Shown here: positions 44,158 through 51,610 of the stretch, one piece after another
Layout: each line of letters begins with the position of its first letter
Numbering within the stretch: the stretch's first letter is position 1
From: Streptomyces piniterrae
GTDB taxonomy: Bacteria > Actinomycetota > Actinomycetes > Streptomycetales > Streptomycetaceae
Direction: 5' to 3'
Assembly: GCF_005048155.1 (NCBI RefSeq)
Contig: NZ_SUMB01000004.1
Location: 682,001-746,000, forward strand
DNA length: 64,000 nucleotides
The notes under the pieces: model-generated
What the model was told of the DNA's origin: nothing
Database searches by the model: none
Seen by the model: only the letters and a program-made list of their open reading frames with translations
Translations under genes and position numbers: made by a program

Positions 44158-44280
44158 TCCTTAGTTGGAGCCCATGATCAGACGAAGGCCACCTCCCCGT
44201 TCGGAGAACGCCCATGTGAGCGACCCTGCTCGAGACGCGTTCGAGGACGGAAGTTCTCGTCGTCGGGTTAGCGTCTTGGC

Positions 44281-44799
44281 ATGACCACAGAAAGCAACTC
44301 CGTGCTGGTCGACATACGGAAGTACGACGGCAGCCTGAGCGCGCAGTGGACCGCCGCCCGGCTCGGTGAGGACGAGCACGGCGTGTGGTTGGGCACGGTG
44401 CAGGGCGTTCCCGTCAGTTCGGCCACGGGCGGCTGGACGAGCCGGTTTGCGTACGTGATGTTGGTCCCGCGCGGTGAGTGGTGGACAGCTACGTTCTGTG
44501 CGGATCCGGGCCCCGAGATGTACTGCGATGTGTGCATGGTGCCCGAGTGGAACGCGGACGGGACTGTCCTTCGCACAGTGGACCTCGATCTCGATGTCGT
44601 GCGGCCTCGTGGCGGCGAAGCCCTTATCCAGGACGAGGACGAGTTCGACGAACACCGAGTGCACTACGGCTACCCCGACAACGTCATCGACAAGGCCCGA
44701 CAGACCTGCGAGTGGTTGATGGAGGCGGGCCGTCGCCGTGGTGATGGCGTCGAACCCTTCGCCTCGGTGTACCGCCACTGGCTCGGTCTCATCGGGTAG
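44281..44799 (+). CDS. DUF402-domain protein
   Basis: A 172-residue protein with the DUF402 fold, related to the FomD nucleotide phosphatases. Motifs are VWLGTVQGVPV, LVPRGEWWTATFCADPGPEM and YCDVCMVPEW. The metal-binding acidic segment is VDLDLDVVRPRGGEALIQDE followed by DEFDEHRVHYGYPDNVIDKA. The paired Asp clusters expected for divalent metal are all present, so hydrolysis of a nucleotide or nucleotide-linked phosphonate is plausible. It starts 123 bases from the divergent transposase start and has no operon partner. Confidence 0.85.
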   Translation: MTTESNSVLVDIRKYDGSLSAQWTAARLGEDEHGVWLGTVQGVPVSSATGGWTSRFAYVMLVPRGEWWTATFCADPGPEMYCDVCMVPEWNADGTVLRTVDLDLDVVRPRGGEALIQDEDEFDEHRVHYGYPDNVIDKARQTCEWLMEAGRRRGDGVEPFASVYRHWLGLIG

Positions 44800-45001
44800 T
44801 CGGTGTCAGCGGGCATGGCCTTCTTCGAGCAACACCGCAACCAGTGACAGAGGTTAAACAACAAGCTAAGGACCCCTGACAAAAGTGGTGGGCTTTGACC
44901 GGGTCGGCGGTCGGTGTCATGCACGAGACCGCCGGGTAGCGGGACGCGGTCAGCCGCGGAATCGCATGCGATAAACCCGGCGACGTCGACTGTCATCCGG
45001 G

Positions 45002-45648
45002 ATGCTGGTCGCCATGGATGAGGTCAAGGTCGTCGTCGCCCATTCCGAGCGCGCGACCCTGCGCGTCGGCGATGTGTTCCTGAAGGTGGACGCCGATCAG
45101 GCGCGCATCGACGTCTGGGGTGAGGCGATGGCCTTGGCGCCGGTCCCGACCCCGGCGGTCCTGTGGCACAAGCCGCCCGTGCTCGCGATCGCCGCCGTCC
45201 CTGGGGCGGAACTCGGCCGCCTCGGCGAGCCGTCGACCGCGTCGCCGGCGGCGTGGGCCGCGGCGGGTGCTGCCGTCCGGAAGTTGCACGACGCGCCGTT
45301 GCCGCCCTGGCCCGGTCGGGGCGGCCGGGTCCTCGACGAGTTGGCGGCGGATCTCGACGGCCAGTGCGAGTGGCTCGTGACGAACGGCGTTCTGCCCGCC
45401 GATCTGGTCTCTCGCAACCGCCAGGCCGCCGAGGAACCGCGCTCCGGCCGTGGACTCCGGTGTTAACGCACGGCGACCCGCAGATCGCTCACGTGTTCGC
45501 CGGCGGCGACGAGATCACTGGCATCATCGGCTGGTCCGAGGCGGGCCAGGGCGATGCCCTGTTCGACCTCGCCACCTTGACACTCGAACACGAAGAGCAC
45601 CTCGGCGACGTCGTCGGCTACGGCACCAACGTCGACGTCAAGCCGCCT
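45002..45648 (+). pseudogene. Aminoglycoside-phosphotransferase-like gene, frameshifted and truncated
   Basis: The first frame has the N-lobe (TLRVGDVFLKVDADQARIDV, then PAVLWHKPPVLAIAAVPGAE and GAAVRKLHDAPLPPWPGR). A frameshift near 45440 leads to the catalytic loop VLTHGDPQIAHVFAGGDEIT, then GIIGWSEAGQGDALFDLATL. HGDxxxxH replaces the usual HGDxxxxN, and the DFG-like Asp is replaced by WSE. Homology stops near 45648, before the C-terminal helices. Both the shift and the missing end argue for a dead gene. The rest of 45649-46023 holds no recognised gene. Confidence 0.75.
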
Positions 45649-45882
45649 TCCAAAGCCGCTCCACCCCACACAACGCCCACGGAACCGCAGATGGAACGGG
45701 CCGATCTCCTTCCACGACGACGGCACCGTCATGGCCGTGAGAGTCCTCCCCATCCGCAGACGGCAACCTCACTGAACGCACCCGAAGCGTCGTCACCGCC
45801 CGCCCCCAGCAGGAGGGACGTAGACGCCCCGTCCCGACAGACCGCATCGATCGCCCCGCAGAGAGACCCGCCGCGACATGCA

Positions 45883-45914
45883 GTACCCCCGTCGGCACCC
45901 ACCGACGGGGGTAC
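45883..45914. terminator. Perfect hairpin related to the IS110 target hairpins
   Basis: A 13-base-pair stem (45883-45895 with 45902-45914) around CACCCA. It is followed by CGCATCTCTCACACGGCTATCA, here given as CATCTCTCAC and GCTATCAC, the same words that follow the hairpins at 24582 and 33096, but no IS110 end is present. It may be an unoccupied target site. Confidence 0.65.
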
Positions 45915-46023
45915 GCATCTCTCACACGGCTATCACCAACACCGTAGACACTCCTGGACCACAGCGGCCTGACCTGCACTCACGCGCATTACCTAGACCA
46001 CCCTGGACCGCAGAAGACGCGAT

Positions 46024-46122
46024 CTACAACCTGTGCCAGGTGGTACCGAGCGACGCTCCCAACACGAGTACGGGGGCATCGTCGGGACCGTCGATCCGGT
46101 GCTGCAGGGTCTTCTCGCTCAC
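46024..46122 (-). pseudogene. N-terminal scrap of a PcaD-like enol-lactonase
   Basis: The minus-strand ORF from the GTG at 46122 reads VSEKTLQHRIDGPDDAPVLV, then LGASLGTTWHRL and a stop. This matches the first 30 residues of 3-oxoadipate enol-lactonases of the beta-ketoadipate pathway (usual form LxHRxDGPxDAPVLVLGPSLGTTWHMWD). The rest is absent. No other pca genes are nearby. The flanking 46123-46472 has no recognised gene. Confidence 0.65.
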
Positions 46123-46472
46123 CCGGCCACGCTACCGAACTCTCTGGCGCGGTCCTGACACCCGGGTCAGGGACAGCCGGCACGAGGCCGGCCGAGCGTG
46201 GCTGCCAGCCGCGCCCGAGGCGGGGTACGTGCAGGTCAGAGAGTAGGGATGCGGTGCCTTGTACGCGATCAGGGTTGGGGCCCCTTCTGACCCATCAACC
46301 GCGCACCGCCGCCGGCTCTGCGGGAGCCAGGAAATCGACGAGTTGGCCGTGCGCGCCCGGGGCCGGCGTCTGACGCGGTACCGCGTCGACGCCGCACCGT
46401 GGGCCAGCGCAGGGTGACGCCAGTGGCCCGTGCTCGACCACCGCCCGTGAGGCCGTGAGGCCGTGATCCGTA

Positions 46473-46946
46473 TCAGCCCGAACGGTCCGCCTCACCCTGG
46501 GCGAGCGACTCCGTCAGACGCTCCAGGCGCATGGCGAAGGTGGCGGCCTCACCTGGTGGCCACGTCGCCATCTCTTCGGCCAGGAAGGATTCCATCGCCG
46601 CTCGCAACGCCGTGACCGCGCGCTCGCCCTCATCGGTGAGGGCCAGCCTGGTGGCACGAGCGTCAGCAGGGTCGGGGCGGCGGGTGATCAGCCCGGCCTC
46701 CTGCAACCTGGTCGCGTAGCGGGTGGTGACGGTGCGGTCCATCCCGATCGCGTCGGCGAGCTTGGTGGCGGTGACGGGGCCGACGCGAGCGAGCCCGGAC
46801 AACACCGGGTAGGTCGTGGCATCCACGCCCTCCACGCCGGAGGTCAACCGACCGTAGAGCCCGGCACGGGTGGCCCGCAGGGTCAGCGCCCCGATGGCCG
46901 CGGCCACGCGGGCGGCGGACGCGCTGCCATTCGTCGTTTCACTCAC
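46473..46946 (-). CDS. MarR-family regulator
   Basis: A 157-residue winged-helix protein: ATTYPVLSGLARVGPVTATK, then LADAIGMDRTVTTRYATRLQ (recognition helix) and EAGLITRRPDPADARATRLA, with LTDEGERAVTALRAAMESFL (wing and dimer helices). Length and motif order are complete. It is divergent from the small gene at 47040, and two CGTGC-N5-GCACG dyads lie between them. It therefore probably represses both. The ligand is unknown. Confidence 0.9.
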   Translation of the reverse strand: MSETTNGSASAARVAAAIGALTLRATRAGLYGRLTSGVEGVDATTYPVLSGLARVGPVTATKLADAIGMDRTVTTRYATRLQEAGLITRRPDPADARATRLALTDEGERAVTALRAAMESFLAEEMATWPPGEAATFAMRLERLTESLAQGEADRSG

Positions 46947-46958
46947 ACCTCGATGATA

Positions 46959-47010
46959 CGTGCAAAAAGCACGGAGTCCTGCTACCGTTCACATGCGTGC
47001 AGAAAGCACG
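46959..47010. promoter_or_regulatory. Two MarR operator-like dyads
   Basis: CGTGCAAAAAGCACG (46959-46973) and CGTGCAGAAAGCACG (46996-47010) share perfect CGTGC/GCACG arms and lie 37 bases apart centre to centre. They fill the gap between the MarR gene and its divergent neighbour, with the first dyad 13 bases from the MarR start. Confidence 0.8.
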
Positions 47011-47039
47011 TGTATTCAACACGCAAAGGATGACCAACC

Positions 47040-47348
47040 ATGTCGCATTCGTCTTCGCCCCAGTCCCAGTCCCAGTCCCAGCACCAGCCCGTCGTACGCC
47101 CCGAAGACGTCCTGCCCGAGGGCATCGACTCGACCGCAATCAACGGACTGACCGTCCGCAAGGGTTCGGTGGCCGCATTCGTCGCCAACGCCCTGCGACT
47201 GGACGACCTCACCGAGGGCACTCCCGAGCACGCCGACGTCGTCACGCAGATGCGAGAACTCGCTCCCGTCCTGCGCACCATCGGCCTCCTCGACGTCTTC
47301 CTGCCCCGCTCCCCCGCAGTGGAACGGATCCTCGCCGAGGCCGCCTGA
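47040..47348 (+). CDS. Small hypothetical protein under probable MarR control
   Basis: A 102-residue protein that I do not recognise. The N-terminus is a Ser/Gln tail encoded by CCCAGT hexamer repeats (SSPQSQSQSQHQP). The body reads VLPEGIDSTAINGLTVRKGS, then VAAFVANALRLDDLTEGTPE and LAPVLRTIGLLDVFLPRSPA, probably a small helical domain. AAAGGA precedes the ATG by 8 bases. It is divergent from MarR and the only gene downstream of the operator pair in this direction, so it is probably the regulated target. Confidence 0.6.
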   Translation: MSHSSSPQSQSQSQHQPVVRPEDVLPEGIDSTAINGLTVRKGSVAAFVANALRLDDLTEGTPEHADVVTQMRELAPVLRTIGLLDVFLPRSPAVERILAEAA

Positions 47349-47754
47349 CGCGGCACGTTCAGGCACCGACCTGCTCATGCCGAAGCGTTCAGCAATCAGG
47401 GCAGGTCAGGGGCGTTGTCAGTGGGGTGCGGCATGATGCGGGTACGAAGACTTCATGGGGTGATCGCAGGCACCCCGTGAGGTCACCCGCACAGATTCCA
47501 ACCACGCCTGTGGAACGGGACGTTGGCGCCACTTCGGTGTACGGGTTCGTACGAGTTCGTGCGAACTCGCCCGCCGGAATCGATCAGCTAGCCGTGTCGC
47601 CGGCGCCGCTCCACACGTGGGTGGCAAGCACACGCCACACCTGGGTAACAAGCGGCGGTCGGGGTGCGATTCGCCCCGTGCGACGAGCCTAGGATGAACG
47701 ACGTACGGTCAACACGACTTGACGGTGCCGGACGGACAGGACAACGGGGAGACA
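47349..47754. promoter_or_regulatory. Upstream region of the toxin-locus first gene, with a palindrome
   Basis: About 405 bases without a supported gene. It contains the palindrome CGAGTTCGTGCGAACTCG (47553-47570, 8-base arms), inside a larger repetition of the words GTTCG and CGAA. It might be an operator for the gene at 47755. Confidence 0.45.
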
Positions 47755-49911
47755 ATGACCAGCCCGACCCAGGCCCCAGAACAGACCAAGACCCATGAGC
47801 CCCACCCCTACATCGGGGGGCGCAACGCCGCGCTGCGCGCGCTGACCGCGTGGCGGATGGAGCGGCCTGGCGCGCCTCGGGTCGTCGTCCTGACCGGGAG
47901 TCCGGGCACCGGGTGTTCGCGGCTGCTCACGGGGTTCCTGATGCTCTGCGACCCGGAATATCGCGAGGGGCTGGAGCTGGACGCGCTCGATCCGGCGACC
48001 GTGCCTCCGGACTTGCCCGCACCCGCGGTGCCGAGCGCCGCCGGGCTGACGGCAACGCAGACCCTGTGGCTGCTGGCCGATCACTACGAGTTGTCCGCGA
48101 CCCGCACCGCCGACATCCTCCCCGAACTCGGTCAACTCCCGCTGTCCGGGCGGCCGGTGACGATCGTGGTGCCGGATGTGGACCGGGCCGGTCCGGTACG
48201 GGGGGCGGGTGAGCCCGCGCGCGTGGTGCGGGACGTACTGAAGCCCCTCGCCGCCGTCGATTCCGTCCGCCTTCTCGCCGAGGTGCCCCGGGAGTTCGCC
48301 GTCGAGCTCGCCGAGGGCCTGCCGCCCGGCGTGGCTCAGGTCATCGACCTCGACGCACCCGAGTGGGCCGACCCCGAAGGGCTCGTACTGCAGGCCGAGG
48401 CGCTGCTCGATCCCCAGTTCGGCGCCCCGGAGCTGCCCTTCACGACCGAGCCCGACGCTCGGCGCGCGCTCGCCGAGGCGCTTGCCCGGCACGCGGGAGA
48501 CGGCGCGGGCAGCCGTCTGACCGTTCATCTCGCCGTGCGATCGATCCTGATGCACCCGGAGGGGTTCGACCCGGCGGATGCGAGCCAACTGCCCGAGAGC
48601 GTCGGCGAAGTGCTCGATCTGCACGCCGAGCGACTCGACACCCACCCCCGCATCCTGCGGCAGATCCTGGCGCCCCTCGCCCTCGCCGAGGGCGAGGGCC
48701 TGCCCGTGCACCTGCTGACCCCGCTCGCCTCCGCAGTCGCCGAGCGGGACATCAGCGAGGACATGGCGCGGGGCATGTTGCTCGCCGCCCCCTTCATCCG
48801 CCCCGTCGAGAGGGCCGGCGAAGGCATCCCCGAGGACGAGCGGACGCTCCTCGGATTGGAGCACCCGGGCATCGGCGAGGCCGTTCGGGCAGGCATTCCG
48901 AATGTTCCGGGCGCTCAGGCGCGTATCGCCATGGAGTTGCTGGAGGCCGTACCGGATCAGGACTGGGCGAAGGCAGGGGCGTACGTTCGCGATCACCTCG
49001 CGGGACACGCCCTGGAGGCCGGTTTGCTCCCCCGGCTCCTCACCGACCCCGGCCTGTTCGCCCACGCCGAGCCGGTGCGGTTGCGCGCCGCGGTGGAGGC
49101 CGTGCCCCCGGAGCAGTTGGACGCACCGGCGCGCACATATCTGCGTACGGCCCCGCTGCTCACCCGCACCCAGGCACCCGCCATCCTCCGAGCGGCGCTC
49201 CTGGAGAGCGCGTTCGTCGAAGACGGGCTGCCGGAGTACGCGGCGACGTTGCGCCGCATGGTGCCCGAGCTTCCCTGGCACACCCTGTGGAGCGTGCCGG
49301 CCGCCGGGGTCGACGCCGTGACCGTCGGCAAACTGCCCCCGTCCGCGGCCGCGTCGGACAGCGCCGCGGAGGCTTCTGCCAAGCAGGATCCTCCGGAGTC
49401 CGCCCCGCTCGCGGTCGCCGTGAGCGTGGTGCCTCAAGGCACCCCGGGTTCACGCCCGTTGAAGGCCGACGATCCCGAGGCGCCCGCCGTGCTGGTGCAG
49501 GACCTCGCCACCGGCTCCGTCATCGATGCCGACCCGACCCGGATCCAGCGCCTCTCGGATGACGAGCGCGCCATAGGGCCGCTCGGGTTCAGCCGCGGCG
49601 CCGACTATGTACGCGTCTGGCGTCGCGGCGAGCAGAAGGACGACGAGAAGACGAAGATCGTCACGGCCCTGATCTCCGCCACGCCCTTCACGGGAACCGA
49701 CCTCTCCCCCGACGGCATCCTCCTTGTTGCCACGGAAAGCGGTGTGAAGGCGCTGCGGATCCGCCCGGCGCAGCCCCATGCCACGACCGCTCGGCGCTCC
49801 GTCCCCGACCCCCGGGCAGCCGAGCCCGAGCCCGCACAGGCCCCCGAGCCCAGGCCGGAAGCCGCGCAGGCTCCGCAAGCCCCCGGGCCCGATGCCCACC
49901 CGGCCGCCTGA
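47755..49911 (+). CDS. Large NTPase-like protein with a defective P-loop
   Basis: A 718-residue protein. Near the N-terminus, RVVVLTGSPGTGCSRLLTGF (about 42-61) has the layout of a Walker A loop, but the essential Lys is replaced by Cys (GSPGTGCS). A Walker-B-like strand is VTIVVPDVDRAG, and VDSVRLLAEVPREF may be the sensor strand. The centre is helical, like STAND-type NTPase helical domains. The C-terminal 200 residues have beta-propeller-like strands (AVLVQDLATGSVIDADPTRI, then SPDGILLVATESGVKALRIR) and a Pro/Ala-rich tail. ATP hydrolysis is doubtful. It begins the toxin/immunity locus and may be a signalling or immunity component. The ATG at 47755 has GGGGAG upstream. Confidence 0.65.
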   Translation: MTSPTQAPEQTKTHEPHPYIGGRNAALRALTAWRMERPGAPRVVVLTGSPGTGCSRLLTGFLMLCDPEYREGLELDALDPATVPPDLPAPAVPSAAGLTATQTLWLLADHYELSATRTADILPELGQLPLSGRPVTIVVPDVDRAGPVRGAGEPARVVRDVLKPLAAVDSVRLLAEVPREFAVELAEGLPPGVAQVIDLDAPEWADPEGLVLQAEALLDPQFGAPELPFTTEPDARRALAEALARHAGDGAGSRLTVHLAVRSILMHPEGFDPADASQLPESVGEVLDLHAERLDTHPRILRQILAPLALAEGEGLPVHLLTPLASAVAERDISEDMARGMLLAAPFIRPVERAGEGIPEDERTLLGLEHPGIGEAVRAGIPNVPGAQARIAMELLEAVPDQDWAKAGAYVRDHLAGHALEAGLLPRLLTDPGLFAHAEPVRLRAAVEAVPPEQLDAPARTYLRTAPLLTRTQAPAILRAALLESAFVEDGLPEYAATLRRMVPELPWHTLWSVPAAGVDAVTVGKLPPSAAASDSAAEASAKQDPPESAPLAVAVSVVPQGTPGSRPLKADDPEAPAVLVQDLATGSVIDADPTRIQRLSDDERAIGPLGFSRGADYVRVWRRGEQKDDEKTKIVTALISATPFTGTDLSPDGILLVATESGVKALRIRPAQPHATTARRSVPDPRAAEPEPAQAPEPRPEAAQAPQAPGPDAHPAA

Positions 49912-50085
49912 CACCCACCCACCGCAGACCGTTAGTCTCAAAGACTCAAAAGCCCGAAGCCTCTCGAAGGCGCCCACATCAGACCGCCTGCCCCCAGGCC
50001 CACTCGGACGAGGGCCGCGGAGCGCGCCCGGCACCAACCCCGGCCGCACCGGCCCCGTCCGCCCGAAGACTCGAAGGGAGTTCCC

Positions 50086-51405
50086 GTGATCAGCCAGGAG
50101 CAGGCGCTCGCGACCGCCGAGGGGTGGCTCAACCCCGAGGGACAGGAGCGCCGTGAGGTGCGGATCCAGGAGTTCGATCTGGGCTGGGTGGTGTGGGCCG
50201 CGGCCCCGCCGATCGAGCGTGACCCGGTCACGGGCAAGCGCCGGCCGCCGGCCACGATCGGCCACTCCTGCGGTGTGGTCGACCGCCGCACCGGCGAGCT
50301 GAGCACCTGGCCGTCCGTGCCGGTCGAGGAGGTCGTGCGGATGTACCAGCAGAAGCACGGCGGCGGCCAGGAGGCCGAGCCGCCCGCGCAGCCGCCGGTC
50401 ACCGGCCCCGGCAACACCACGGTCTTCACCTACGTCGACCCGAGCACCGGTGAGGAGACGAGCCTCGCCAAGAACTCCGCCCCGGGTGAGCCACACTCCG
50501 AGTACCAGGCCATGGCGGAGCTCGACAGCCTCGGCGTCCCCGCGCAGAACGTGGTCGCGATCCACACCGACCTCAGCTCCAGCCTGCTCCCCGGCGGGTA
50601 CCCGGGCCTGCTGCTCGGCCGTCACTTCCCCAACGCCAAGTTCACCTGCGTGCAGGAGTACGGCCTGCGGGGCGAGGATCGCGCCGAGGCGGTCGCCGGG
50701 CTGATCGAGCACGTCGAGCAGATGCACCGGATCGCGGGACAGCAGCCGCCGCCCCGGCCGCACCGGGCGCCGGTGCCGACGGACGTCGAGCCGGCCGAGC
50801 CGCTCCGCGATGTCGCCCTGGGCCGCGAGCTGGCGGAGGCCTTCGGCGCTGACGGCGTACGTCGCTACGACGTCGACGACCTGGCGGGCCCCCCGCTCCC
50901 CGCGGCCGCCAAGGCCACGCTGACCTGGGCCGGGCTTCCGACCGACATCCCGTTCTTCTTCACGGCCGACGGCCCGGAGGCGCAGCTTCCCGGCGGCCTG
51001 TTCGGCAATGCCGCAGCGCATCTCCGCGAGGTCGGCTCCCAGGCGAGCGCCGACTCCCTCGCGTTCCTGGAGGGGCACGTCAGGATCGGCACCGACGGCG
51101 TCGCTCTGATCACCGTCCAGTGCACGGGGTCCGATCTGGAGGGTGAGGCGGTCGGCCAGCTCTGGGCCGTCACTCCGGAAAGCGGCGCGGGCCGCCGCGT
51201 CAACGCCTCGGTGTCCGCCTTCGCCCGCTCCCTCGCGCTCCTGCACACCACGCGCGAGGAGATGATCGCGCTCGACCCGGTCATGGCGGGCAGGGCCGTC
51301 GCCGACTTCCAGGATCAGCTCGTCGCCATCGACGCATCGGCCCTGGACAACCCGACGAACTGGTGGTCGGTGATCGTCGAGCAGATGTGGCACGGGTTGT
51401 TCTGA
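50086..51405 (+). CDS. Three-domain immunity-like protein (Imm35-like, dead deaminase, SUKH-4)
   Basis: A 439-residue protein with three parts. Residues 1-90 resemble the Imm35/YrhB immunity fold (ISQEQALATAEGWLNPEGQE, then ATIGHSCGVVDRRTGELSTW). Residues about 110-210 resemble polymorphic-toxin nucleic-acid deaminases: FTYVDPSTGEETSLAKN, then GEPHSEYQAMAELDSLGVPA with the HSE motif (His137, Glu139), and FPNAKFTCVQEYG. The zinc Cys pair expected after the HSE motif is absent (DLSSSLLPGGYPG), so catalysis is unlikely. Residues about 250-439 are SUKH-4-like (FFFTADGPEAQLPGGLFGNA, then YPNW-type ending NPTNWWSVIVEQMW). It probably neutralises or mimics toxins of this locus. Confidence 0.65.
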   Translation: MISQEQALATAEGWLNPEGQERREVRIQEFDLGWVVWAAAPPIERDPVTGKRRPPATIGHSCGVVDRRTGELSTWPSVPVEEVVRMYQQKHGGGQEAEPPAQPPVTGPGNTTVFTYVDPSTGEETSLAKNSAPGEPHSEYQAMAELDSLGVPAQNVVAIHTDLSSSLLPGGYPGLLLGRHFPNAKFTCVQEYGLRGEDRAEAVAGLIEHVEQMHRIAGQQPPPRPHRAPVPTDVEPAEPLRDVALGRELAEAFGADGVRRYDVDDLAGPPLPAAAKATLTWAGLPTDIPFFFTADGPEAQLPGGLFGNAAAHLREVGSQASADSLAFLEGHVRIGTDGVALITVQCTGSDLEGEAVGQLWAVTPESGAGRRVNASVSAFARSLALLHTTREEMIALDPVMAGRAVADFQDQLVAIDASALDNPTNWWSVIVEQMWHGLF

Positions 51406-51610
51406 CCGACCCCGATCGCCTTGGAGGCGCGACGCGTTGCCGAGAACGCGCCGCGCCTCTTCGCGTAGGTACGCGATGAAGAGGACAACTGGACCGTGAT
51501 ACTGCGCCGTGTCGCGACTGCCTCGGCCTGAGAGCATGTACGCGAGGCGGCACAGGTGTACGCGGGCGAGGACGGCCGCGACAGTCAGGACGGGGAGGCA
51601 GTACCGGAGC

